Below, in pieces: positions 1 to 6,534 of a stretch of 9,388 nt of DNA. The stretch covers positions 1-9,388 of the forward strand of contig DHHD01000083.1 in the NCBI GenBank assembly GCA_002403105.1, read 5' to 3'. Positions within the stretch are counted from its first letter, which is position 1. Every line of letters begins with the position of its first letter. Both the position numbers and the translations under genes were made by a program. The notes beneath the pieces are model-generated. The model saw only the letters and a program-made list of their open reading frames with translations. It did not search any database and had not been told where the DNA came from. This DNA comes from Anaerolineaceae bacterium UBA4781. GTDB lineage: Bacteria > Chloroflexota > Anaerolineae > Anaerolineales > Anaerolineaceae.

Positions 1-66
1 TGCAGAGATGCATTTGACGCTCTTGCAATTTTAGATCAATTTCATTCCGATCAGGAAGGATCATAA
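1..66 (+). CDS. 3' end of an upstream gene, possibly a corrinoid-binding protein
   Basis: Only the last 21 codons are visible, in the frame starting at base 1 and ending with TAA at 64-66. The stop shares its last base with the ATG of the next gene (TAATG), so the two are almost certainly in one transcript and translationally coupled. The visible peptide begins CRDAFDALAILDQFH and is predicted helical. It resembles the last helix of B12-binding (Rossmann) domains, where a 'GADGYA.DA..AV..A' type ending is common. That comparison is from memory and the fragment is very short. A corrinoid or pterin/corrinoid methyltransferase would fit the methionine synthase context, because the two following genes lack exactly those modules. 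The assignment is a hypothesis; that a coding end exists here is much better supported than what it encodes. Confidence 0.6.
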   Translation, partial: CRDAFDALAILDQFHSDQEGS

Positions 67-845
67 TGAATACCTTGAATCCCGAGTCCATTTTGGGAGC
101 CAGGATCATTTCGCACATCGAGCTGAATGAGCTGATCCCATTCTTGAATCGCAAAGCACTCTACCGTATTTCATGGGGTGCGCAAAAGGCACAGGGAGCG
201 CAGTGGGAAAAAATCCAGAAAGATTATGAAGTGAAACTCCATAGTATGCTGCAAGAGCTGCGAAAGAATCCATGGATAACCCCCAGAGCAGGCTATGGTC
301 ACTGGCAAGCCAATTCAGAGCAGGATACCATTCTCTTGTATGATCCACACCAGTCCGAAAAAGTCGTCGCGCGTTTTTCGCTACCCCGCCAGACATACGG
401 AGAGAGGTTATGTCTGGCAGACTATCTACCTGCACGTTCCAGTGGAAAAACAGCTTTATTATCCCTGCAGGTGGTCAGCATGGGGAAAAAAGCCAGCGAA
501 ACAGCCAACGCATTTTTTGCGGATGGTAATTATGTAGAAGGATATTTCGCGCACGGATTGGCTGTTCAATTCGCAGAGGCAGCAGCCGAATATATTCACG
601 CCTTGATCCGAAAAGAATTGAATCTGAAGAAAAATCAGGGACGGCGCTACTCGTGGGGTTATGAACCGATCCCGGATCTCGCGCAGCATGAAATTCTATT
701 TGACCTGATCCCTGCGCAATTAGAATTAGATATGCAATTAACTTCTGCATTCCAACTGATCCCTGAGCAATCTACGGCAGCAATGGTGATCCATCATGAA
801 AACGCACGATATTTTCGAATAAAAGAACCAAGGACCAACGAATGA
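66..845 (+). CDS. Stand-alone methionine synthase (B12-dependent) activation-domain protein
   Basis: This 259-residue protein corresponds to the C-terminal AdoMet-binding activation domain of cobalamin-dependent methionine synthase. That domain reductively remethylates cob(II)alamin using S-adenosylmethionine after accidental oxidation. Recognisable family blocks, in order, are HWQANSEQDTILLY (79-92; family 'ANs.gDDi.vy'), LCLADY (115-120; 'cLADF'), a helix FAEAAAEYIHALIRKE (169-184; 'lAEAfAE.lH..vRke'), RRYSWGYEPIPD (193-204; equivalent to RYSFGYPACP in cyanobacterial-type MetH), LTSAFQLIPEQS (225-236) and HHENARYF (243-250). Arg194 and Tyr199 align with the AdoMet-contacting Arg and Tyr of E. 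coli MetH. The PAC of the usual GYPACP motif is EPI here. The N-terminal 70 residues are a helical lead-in, so the whole protein is little more than this domain. ATG 66 has AAGGA at 56-60. It overlaps the next gene by 4 nt (ATGA), consistent with supplying the missing activation function to a split MetH. Confidence 0.85.
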   Translation: MNTLNPESILGARIISHIELNELIPFLNRKALYRISWGAQKAQGAQWEKIQKDYEVKLHSMLQELRKNPWITPRAGYGHWQANSEQDTILLYDPHQSEKVVARFSLPRQTYGERLCLADYLPARSSGKTALLSLQVVSMGKKASETANAFFADGNYVEGYFAHGLAVQFAEAAAEYIHALIRKELNLKKNQGRRYSWGYEPIPDLAQHEILFDLIPAQLELDMQLTSAFQLIPEQSTAAMVIHHENARYFRIKEPRTNE

Positions 846-2707
846 AAAGAGAAGCCTTTTTAGAAAAATTACGAACAGGAAAACCGCTGGTTGCCGATGG
901 AGCGATGGGGACACTGCTGCATGACCGCGGAGTAGGCTTTGAGAGCTGCTTCGATGAATTAAACCTGACCAATCCGGCATTGGTTGCATCCATCCATCAG
1001 GAATATATCAAAGCCGGTGCGGAAGTCATTCTTACCAACACCTTCGGCGCAAATCGATTTAAATTGGAACGATGCGGATTGGAAGAACTGCTGACCGAGA
1101 TCAACCAAACCGGGGTTGAGCTCGCACGGCGCACCATTCGGGCATCTTTTAAAGATGTTTTAATTGCCGGGGATGTGGGTCCCCTCGGAGTACGGCTAGC
1201 TCCTTTTGGACGGGTGCAAGCAGAACAAGCCCGTGAAACATTCAAAGAACAAATCCAGGCATTGGTCGAAGCCGGTTGTGATCTCATTGTCATTGAAACC
1301 ATGACCGATCTGTACGAAATTCGCGAAGCGATCGCCGCAGCCAAAGAAGTCAATGAAGATATAGCGGTGGTCGCATCCATGACTTTCACACGCGATGACC
1401 GCACCCTGCTGGGAGATGATCCACAAAAAGTGGCTGCCAAGATCTTTGCGGCTGGCGCAGATGTAATTGGAATTAATTGTTCCGGTGGACCCAATCAACT
1501 CTTACGGCTGCTCAAGAAAATGAAAAAGGAAATTCCGGATGGGCTGTTCTGGGTAAAGCCCAACGCAGGTTGGCCGGAGCAGATATCCGGCAGGATCTTC
1601 TACCCTGCTACTGCCGAATACTTCGGTGAGTATGCGCTGGCATTCTGGCAAGCAGGCGCACGAGTGATCGGTGGCTGCTGTGGAACCACACCCGCGCATA
1701 TCCAATCCATCCGCCAGGCTGTCGATGTTCAAGAAGCAGATACCATCCCTAATGGAACCACGCTTGAGATGACCGATGAAGAATCGATCGAAACAGAAAC
1801 CAGTGAACCATCCAAATTTTCCCAAAAGCTTCGCAATGGGAAATTTGTATATTCGGTGGAAATGCAACCACCGAGGGGGTTGGCAACAAAAAAGATCATC
1901 GCCGGCGCCAGCATGCTGGTGGATTCGGGCGCTGATGCCATTAATGTTGCTGACAGCCCCATGGCACGCATGCGCATGAGTCCCTGGGCAGTTTGCAGCC
2001 TGCTGCAGCATACAGTGAACGTAGAAACCATTCTGCATTTTCCCACCCGCGGCAGGAACCTATTGCGCGTGCAGGGCGATCTTTTGGCAGCGCATGCCCT
2101 GGGAGTGCGCAATGTATTTGTGATCATGGGAGATCCTACTGCCATTGGCGATTATCCTGAAGCAATGGATAATTTCGACCTGGCACCTTCAGGGTTGGTG
2201 AAGTTGATCAAACAGCGCTTCAATCAGGGAGTTGATCAATCCGGTTCCGATATCGGGCAGCCAACTAATTTCTATGTAGGCTGCGCACTCAATTTAACGG
2301 CACCTGATCCCAAACGCGAAATGGATATTTTAAAGCGCAAGATCCACAGTGGAGCAGACTTTATCATCACGCAACCCATTTATGAAGCAGCTTTGATCCC
2401 AAATTTTCTAAAAGCCTATCAAGCAGCGCACGAAAAATTGAACATCCCCCTGCTGATCGGCATCATGCCCCTGGTGAGCGCTCGCCATGCTGCTTTTTTA
2501 CATCAAGAAGTACCGGGCATCAGCATCCCGGAGGGTACCCACAAACGCATGCAAACTGCCGAAGAAAATGGAACAGGCCCACAGGAAGGAATCCGTATCG
2601 CCACGGAATTAATAAAAGAGGTCAAATCGCTGGCACAGGGTATCTATGTCACGCCATCTTTCAGCAGGTTTGATTATGTTGCGGAGATCATAGAAAACTC
2701 AAAATAA
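842..2707 (+). CDS. Bifunctional homocysteine S-methyltransferase / methylenetetrahydrofolate reductase
   Basis: The 621-residue cytoplasmic protein is a two-domain fusion of the Bacillus YitJ type. Residues about 1-295 are a homocysteine-binding TIM barrel. It opens with VADGAMGTLL, and the zinc thiolates are Cys213 in GINCSGGP and Cys279-Cys280 in IGGCCGTTP, matching the three MetH/BHMT zinc cysteines. An acidic Thr/Glu-rich linker (about 296-325) leads to the flavin-dependent MTHFR domain (about 326-621), with the catalytic-Glu motif VEMQPPRG (Glu340), MGDP (429-432) and ITQPIY (509-514). The reductase makes 5-methyl-THF and the barrel methylates homocysteine; no pterin, cobalamin-binding or activation domain is present in the chain. 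Start ATG 842 overlaps the previous stop (ATGA), with AAGGA at 830-834. The neighbouring activation protein argues that this barrel works with methylcobalamin rather than S-methylmethionine. Length and motifs look intact. In databases such proteins are usually named only by domain. Confidence 0.92.
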   Translation: MKREAFLEKLRTGKPLVADGAMGTLLHDRGVGFESCFDELNLTNPALVASIHQEYIKAGAEVILTNTFGANRFKLERCGLEELLTEINQTGVELARRTIRASFKDVLIAGDVGPLGVRLAPFGRVQAEQARETFKEQIQALVEAGCDLIVIETMTDLYEIREAIAAAKEVNEDIAVVASMTFTRDDRTLLGDDPQKVAAKIFAAGADVIGINCSGGPNQLLRLLKKMKKEIPDGLFWVKPNAGWPEQISGRIFYPATAEYFGEYALAFWQAGARVIGGCCGTTPAHIQSIRQAVDVQEADTIPNGTTLEMTDEESIETETSEPSKFSQKLRNGKFVYSVEMQPPRGLATKKIIAGASMLVDSGADAINVADSPMARMRMSPWAVCSLLQHTVNVETILHFPTRGRNLLRVQGDLLAAHALGVRNVFVIMGDPTAIGDYPEAMDNFDLAPSGLVKLIKQRFNQGVDQSGSDIGQPTNFYVGCALNLTAPDPKREMDILKRKIHSGADFIITQPIYEAALIPNFLKAYQAAHEKLNIPLLIGIMPLVSARHAAFLHQEVPGISIPEGTHKRMQTAEENGTGPQEGIRIATELIKEVKSLAQGIYVTPSFSRFDYVAEIIENSK

Positions 2708-2768
2708 AATAAACAGAAAATCCGCCCTCATTCGTCAGAACCAGGCGTGCATGGTTATTTTCTTACGT

Positions 2769-2774
2769 TAGAAT
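2769..2774 (+). promoter_or_regulatory. Possible -10 element upstream of coaX
   Basis: The 92-nt gap between the methionine block and coaX is the longest non-coding stretch between same-strand genes here. It is AT-rich near its 3' end and contains TAGAAT, 31 bases before the coaX ATG. No convincing -35 lies at the expected spacing (2746-2751 reads CGTGCA), so this is only a plausible promoter site. A new transcript starting here would fit the change of pathway. Confidence 0.22.
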
Positions 2775-2799
2775 ATAGGTATAGACAAAAGAGGAATCC

Positions 2800-3588
2800 A
2801 TGCTGCTGATCATTGATCTTGGAAATACAAATCTGGTGCTTGGTTTATATGAAGGGCAAAAGCTGATCCATCATTGGCGCCTAGCCACTGACCCTGCCCG
2901 TATGCCTGATGAATATGGAATTCAATTCCGTGATCTGCTGGATCATAAGCATATCGCGCTTGACAGCATTGAAGGAATTTGTCTTTCTTCGGTCGTTCCT
3001 CCTTTAACCGATCGGATCTATGAAGCCTGCCAAGATTACCTTGGTAAAAAACCGCTGGTGGTTACTTCTGACCTGGAATTCAATATACAAATTAAATATG
3101 AAGATCCAAAAGCGGTGGGGGCTGACCGCATCGCCGATGCCGTGGAAGTTCAACGGACGTATGGTGGCCCAGCCTGTATCATCGATTTTGGGACTGCCAC
3201 TACATTTAACGCATTAACTGGCGGAGGAGACTACCTGGGGGGATCAATCTTGCCGGGGATTCAGGTTGCCGCGGATGCGCTTGTTCAGCGAACCGCGAAA
3301 TTACCGCCTGTATCTCTGGAAACACCCCCCTCGGTCATCGGAAGGAATACGACCGATGCGATCCGCGCCGGATTAATTTATGGATATGTGAGCCTGGTAG
3401 AAGGTATGATCGTTCGCTACCGTAAAATACTTGGGGAAACCATGAAAGTGGTTGGAACAGGCGGCCTGGTAAAACTGATAAGCCCGCATACTGATTCTAT
3501 CCCGATCGTTGAACCATGGCTGACATTAAATGGATTACAGTATATATGGGAGATGAATAAAGCTGATGGAAAATCCAATAAAAAATAA
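2800..3588 (+). CDS. coaX: Type III pantothenate kinase
   Basis: CoaX phosphorylates pantothenate to 4'-phosphopantothenate, the first step of coenzyme A synthesis. The 262-residue length is normal for the family, which has an ASKHA fold unrelated to E. coli CoaA. Visible motifs are the N-terminal phosphate-binding strand IDLGNTN (5-11, Asp6), VGADR (106-110, with the presumed catalytic Asp109), the second phosphate loop IDFGTATTFN (128-137, Asp129), GGSILPGI (147-154) and the late GTGGL (219-223) of the adenosine-binding lobe. Type III kinases generally need a monovalent cation and are not feedback-inhibited by CoA; this is family knowledge. ATG 2800 is preceded by AGAGGAA at 2790-2796, a good ribosome-binding site. 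The last 23 nt overlap the start of coaBC, so kinase and next enzymes are co-translated. Nothing suggests truncation. Confidence 0.95.
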   Translation: MLLIIDLGNTNLVLGLYEGQKLIHHWRLATDPARMPDEYGIQFRDLLDHKHIALDSIEGICLSSVVPPLTDRIYEACQDYLGKKPLVVTSDLEFNIQIKYEDPKAVGADRIADAVEVQRTYGGPACIIDFGTATTFNALTGGGDYLGGSILPGIQVAADALVQRTAKLPPVSLETPPSVIGRNTTDAIRAGLIYGYVSLVEGMIVRYRKILGETMKVVGTGGLVKLISPHTDSIPIVEPWLTLNGLQYIWEMNKADGKSNKK

Positions 3589-4783
3589 AAATATTCTGCT
3601 GGGTGTTACTGGTTCCATTGCAGCATATAAAGTGGTCGAACTGGCCTCACAACTCACCAAAGCCGGCGCTAATGTAGATGTTATTCTCACTCCATCTGCT
3701 GAAAAATTGGTCCCTCCTTTAACTTTCCGCTCAGTGACCGGTAAAAAAGTATTCACCGATACGGATCTATGGGATACAACCAGCCATATCGCGCATATCA
3801 ATCTGGCGCTTCCCGCTGATATCATGCTGGTAGCCCCGGCTACAGCCAGCACCATCGCCAAGCTAGCCCACGGGCAAACCGATAATCTGCTGACGCTCAC
3901 TGCATTAGCCATCCGCTGCCCATTGGTGGTTGCTCCGGCAATGGATGCAGGTATGTACAGCAATGTCTTTACACAAGAAAATCTGGAGATCCTTACACAG
4001 CATGGAATCTCCATCCTTGGGCCGGAGGAAGGTCATCTGGCATCCGGATTGACAGGTAAAGGACGCATGCTGGAACCACGTATTCTCTTTGGTTCACTAC
4101 GTTTTCTTCTCAGCCGGGAGAACCCATTGGCTGGCAAGAAAGTTGTTGTAACTGCTGGTGGTACGCAGGAACCCATTGACCCGGTGCGCATGATAACCAA
4201 CAATTCTTCCGGAAAACAGGGCTATGCGATCGCCCAGGCTGCTCTGGATGCAGGCGCAGATGTCACTCTAATTTCCGCGCCCACTGCGCTTACTCCTCCA
4301 CAGGGTGTAAAAATGATTTCAATTAAAACTGCGCAAGAAATGCATTCAGCCATAAAGGATGAGGTGAAGCAGGCGCATGCGGTCATTATGACAGCCGCGG
4401 TTGCAGATTTCAGACCTGCGAAAAGCAGTAAAGAAAAAATAAAAAAGGATGGGAAGCTTCAAGACATTAAACTGGAAGCAACCGTTGATATTTTAAAAGA
4501 ATTGGGAGAATTCAAACGCAGCCAAAAACCAGAATTAATACTGATCGGATTTGCCGCAGAAAGTGAAAATTTGCTGCAAAATGCTGAGAAAAAGCTCGCA
4601 CAGAAAAATCTGGATCTGATCGTTGCCAATGATATTTCCAGAAAAGACGCTGGGTTCGCTGTTGATTCCAATACAGTCACGATTCTTTTCAATGATGGCA
4701 AAAAACAAGATCTACCCCTTCAAAGCAAAGAATTGATAGCCCAGAAGATCATTGACATTCTCATTGATTTCATGCAAAGTTAA
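3566..4783 (+). CDS. coaBC: Bifunctional phosphopantothenoylcysteine decarboxylase / phosphopantothenate-cysteine ligase (CoaBC/Dfp)
   Basis: This 405-residue protein has the standard two-domain layout. CoaC (about 7-185) is a flavin (FMN) decarboxylase, with GVTGSIAAYK (13-22), the flavin-contacting VAPATA (89-94) and catalytic His77 in HIAHINLA. CoaB (about 188-403) is the ligase, with TAGGTQEPIDPVR (196-208), TNNSSGKQGYA (211-221), TAAVADFRP (276-284), KIKK (291-294) and FAAES (329-333). Together they convert phosphopantothenate plus cysteine to phosphopantetheine. Two departures stand out in CoaC. The PxMNxxM(W/Y) motif reads PAMDAGMY, so the key Asn is Asp127. The flap motif that normally contains ACG reads LASGLTGKGRM, so the redox cysteine (Cys158 in E. 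coli) is Ser160. The ligase half looks canonical. Start ATG 3566 lies inside coaX, with only GGGAGA about 12 nt upstream, so coupling to coaX translation is likely. No alternative in-frame ATG would keep the flavin-binding N-terminus. Confidence 0.94.
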   Translation: MENPIKNKNILLGVTGSIAAYKVVELASQLTKAGANVDVILTPSAEKLVPPLTFRSVTGKKVFTDTDLWDTTSHIAHINLALPADIMLVAPATASTIAKLAHGQTDNLLTLTALAIRCPLVVAPAMDAGMYSNVFTQENLEILTQHGISILGPEEGHLASGLTGKGRMLEPRILFGSLRFLLSRENPLAGKKVVVTAGGTQEPIDPVRMITNNSSGKQGYAIAQAALDAGADVTLISAPTALTPPQGVKMISIKTAQEMHSAIKDEVKQAHAVIMTAAVADFRPAKSSKEKIKKDGKLQDIKLEATVDILKELGEFKRSQKPELILIGFAAESENLLQNAEKKLAQKNLDLIVANDISRKDAGFAVDSNTVTILFNDGKKQDLPLQSKELIAQKIIDILIDFMQS

Positions 4784-4798
4784 AAAAAGGAAAAATCT

Positions 4799-5521
4799 AT
4801 GCACATTCTTGTCCTTTCTGATATTCATTCCAACTTAACAGCTCTCGAGAAGGTTCTCGCAGTAGCCGGAACATACGATGCGGTCTGGTGTCTGGGTGAT
4901 ATCGTTGGTTATGGCCCTGATCCGAATGAATGTATTGCTATTGTACGAGATCTGCCTAATCTGGTTTGCATCAGAGGGAATCACGATGCCGCTGCAGTGG
5001 GAGATGTTGACCAGCATACGTTCAATCATGAAGCCAGCCTTGCAATCAGTTGGACAAAAAGAGCAATGGATGCAGATAGTCAAGAATTCTTGCTTCAATT
5101 ACCCGAAACGGCTGTCAGAGAAAACGTCACACTGGTACACGGCAGCCCACGCAACCCGGTTTGGGATTATGTGATGGATTATATGACTGCGCTGCGCATG
5201 TTCCAATTCTTTGATACTCAAATTTGCATGCTCGGTCACACACACGTCCCTGCTTACTGGGTGGAAGACGAAATTAACAGCAAGAATAATCTTGTGCTGG
5301 ATTTTCAAAAGAAGACCATTCAGGGTCGGGTGATCCTCAATCCCGGTTCTGTTGGGCAACCACGCGATCACGATCCGCGCGCTTCTTTTGCGATCTTTGA
5401 CAGCGAAAATCTCACTTGGGAATTACGGCGTGTTGAATATGACATTGTCAGCGTACAGAATCGAATTAAAAAAGCAGGATTACCGTGGAGACATGCCATG
5501 CGCCTGAATGAAGGCTGGTAA
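4799..5521 (+). CDS. Calcineurin-like metallophosphoesterase, substrate unknown
   Basis: The 240-residue protein is a full-length calcineurin-like (dimetal) phosphoesterase of the YfcE/protein-phosphatase-like group. The five metal-binding blocks are all present in order: SDIHSN (7-12; Asp8, His10), LGDIVGYGPDP (32-42; Asp34), RGNHD (59-63; Asn61, His62), VHGSP (113-117; His114) and LGHTHVP (145-151; His147, His149). They are followed by LNPGSVGQPRDHDP (180-193), typical of this branch. No signal peptide or membrane helix is visible, so it should act in the cytoplasm. The family includes phosphodiesterases and phosphoprotein phosphatases, and the sequence does not reveal the substrate. It starts 15 nt after coaBC with AAAGGA at 4786-4791, so it is probably the last gene of the coaX-coaBC transcript. 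A link to CoA metabolism is possible by position only. Confidence 0.88.
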   Translation: MHILVLSDIHSNLTALEKVLAVAGTYDAVWCLGDIVGYGPDPNECIAIVRDLPNLVCIRGNHDAAAVGDVDQHTFNHEASLAISWTKRAMDADSQEFLLQLPETAVRENVTLVHGSPRNPVWDYVMDYMTALRMFQFFDTQICMLGHTHVPAYWVEDEINSKNNLVLDFQKKTIQGRVILNPGSVGQPRDHDPRASFAIFDSENLTWELRRVEYDIVSVQNRIKKAGLPWRHAMRLNEGW

Positions 5522-5542
5522 GAGGGAACTATTTAGTACAAA

Positions 5543-5570
5543 CTGACGTTAATAAAACAGATCTAATCAT
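5543..5570 (+). promoter_or_regulatory. Possible weak sigma-70 promoter for the DUF4349 gene
   Basis: The 63-nt gap after the phosphoesterase contains CTGACG (5543-5548) and, 16 nt later, AATCAT (5565-5570); each matches four of six consensus bases. The transcript would have a very short leader containing the ribosome-binding site. The match is weak and could be chance, so read-through from the upstream operon is equally possible. Confidence 0.22.
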
Positions 5571-5574
5571 TCCG

Positions 5575-5580
5575 AGGAGG
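5575..5580 (+). promoter_or_regulatory. Consensus ribosome-binding site of the DUF4349 gene
   Basis: AGGAGG is a perfect Shine-Dalgarno core, four bases before ATG 5585. It is the strongest such site in the window and fixes the start of the lipoprotein gene, suggesting efficient translation. Confidence 0.8.
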
Positions 5581-5584
5581 AAAA

Positions 5585-6493
5585 ATGAAGAAAAATCTTT
5601 TCGTGATCAGTCTGGTTCTTTTTGCTGTTTTGGCTTCTGCATGCAGCGCCAAGGCAGCCAGTTCTGAAGCAATTTATGATGAAAGAGGATTCAGCGAAGA
5701 AATGATGGCTATGGAAGCTCCCGCCATTAACGAAGTGTCTTACGATTCCGGAGCAGTACCAGCCTATGATGTGGAACGGGTCGTTATAAAAAATGCTGAC
5801 CTGAGCCTGGTTGTTCTCGATCCGGTTGCTGCACTGGAAACAATAAGCCAGATGGCAGATGAAAAGGGCGGCTTTGTTGTCAGTTCCAATGTTTACAAAG
5901 TCACTTCCGCTTCAGGAGAAGAACTTCCCGCAGCAACCGTCACCATTCGTGTTCCGGCTGAGCAGCTTGAAGAAACACTGGTTGAAATCAAAGCGCTGGT
6001 CGAAGATGCTGATGTAGATATTCTCAGTGAATCCATTTCAGGCCAGGATGTGACCAGCGAAGTGACCGACCTGGAATCACGCTTGCGAAATTTACAGCAA
6101 GCCGAAGAACAACTACTGGAAATCATGGATAATGCGACCGACACGGAAGACGTGATGGCAGTTTTTCAAGAACTGACCGCCATCCGCGAAGACATTGAAG
6201 TTCTTCAGGGTCAATTGCAGTACTATCAAGAATCTGCCAAACTCTCTGCCATTTATATCAATTTGCAGGCAAAAGAAGCGGTTGCTCCCATCACCATCGG
6301 TGGTTGGAGACCTTCTCTGACGCTGCAGCGAGCCGCACAGGCTTTGGTTGACGGATTGAAATTTCTAGCAAATGCATTGATCTGGATCGTGATCTTCGTG
6401 GCTCCGATCGCGCTGGTCATCGGAGTGCCGGTTTATTTCATCGTCAAAGCTTCAAAAAAACACCGCCTTTCTAAAAAGAAAGTTGAAAAATAA
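5585..6493 (+). CDS. DUF4349 domain-containing lipoprotein with C-terminal membrane helix
   Basis: The 302-residue protein starts with a lipoprotein-type signal: MKKN, a hydrophobic stretch to residue 19, and a lipobox-like LASAC with Cys20. An acidic, probably flexible stretch (21-62) follows. The DUF4349 domain (about 63-230) carries the typical opening VIKNADLSLVVLDP (67-80), VTIRVPAEQLEE (119-130) and SISGQDVTSEVTDLESRL (150-167). Residues about 160-215 are a long charged helix likely to form a coiled coil. A strongly hydrophobic segment at about 260-287 is a membrane helix, followed by a very basic tail (KASKKHRLSKKKVEK, 288-302) expected to stay in the cytoplasm. The picture is a cell-surface protein anchored at both ends. 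The biochemical function of DUF4349 is not established. It is the last + strand gene before a convergent gene and is closed by a strong terminator. Confidence 0.85.
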   Translation: MKKNLFVISLVLFAVLASACSAKAASSEAIYDERGFSEEMMAMEAPAINEVSYDSGAVPAYDVERVVIKNADLSLVVLDPVAALETISQMADEKGGFVVSSNVYKVTSASGEELPAATVTIRVPAEQLEETLVEIKALVEDADVDILSESISGQDVTSEVTDLESRLRNLQQAEEQLLEIMDNATDTEDVMAVFQELTAIREDIEVLQGQLQYYQESAKLSAIYINLQAKEAVAPITIGGWRPSLTLQRAAQALVDGLKFLANALIWIVIFVAPIALVIGVPVYFIVKASKKHRLSKKKVEK

Positions 6494-6500
6494 CCACAAA

Positions 6501-6532
6501 AAAAAGAGTGAGGAAAGATCCTCACTCTTTTT
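6501..6532. terminator. Bidirectional intrinsic terminator between convergent genes
   Basis: A perfect 14-bp inverted repeat (6501-6514 paired with 6519-6532) closes a 4-base AAGA loop; the core is GAGTGAGGA/TCCTCACTC. On the + strand the stem ends in five Ts, terminating the DUF4349 transcript. On the - strand it ends in a run of eight Ts (complement of the As at 6498-6505), terminating the GH36 transcript only two bases after its stop codon. It occupies nearly all of the 41-nt gap. Confidence 0.92.
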
Positions 6533-6534
6533 CG

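Noticed and set aside
1502..2038. Long minus-strand open frame (178 codons) opposite the methyltransferase/MTHFR gene, with similar ones at 997-1494 and 1729-2145
   Set aside because: They lie wholly antisense to a gene with clear domain motifs, have unnatural composition rich in Cys, His and Ser, and show no recognisable family.
2739..2756. Small inverted repeat AACCA...TGGTT followed by a T-rich stretch after the MTHFR stop, considered as a terminator
   Set aside because: Only five base pairs with an eight-base loop and an interrupted T-run; too weak to call.
2708..2799. Riboswitch (SAM or cobalamin) in the gap next to the methionine genes
   Set aside because: The 92 nt are too short and lack the conserved stems or B12-box sequence. 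They also lie downstream of the methionine genes and upstream of coaX, where neither switch would be expected.
3535..4014. Minus-strand open frame opposite the CoaC domain
   Set aside because: It mirrors the well-supported coaBC gene and has no recognisable motif or ribosome-binding site.
6494..6534. Hairpin considered as a small mobile-element end or a regulatory operator
   Set aside because: Perfect stem, tiny loop, T-runs on both sides and its place between two converging stop codons are fully explained by a bidirectional terminator.
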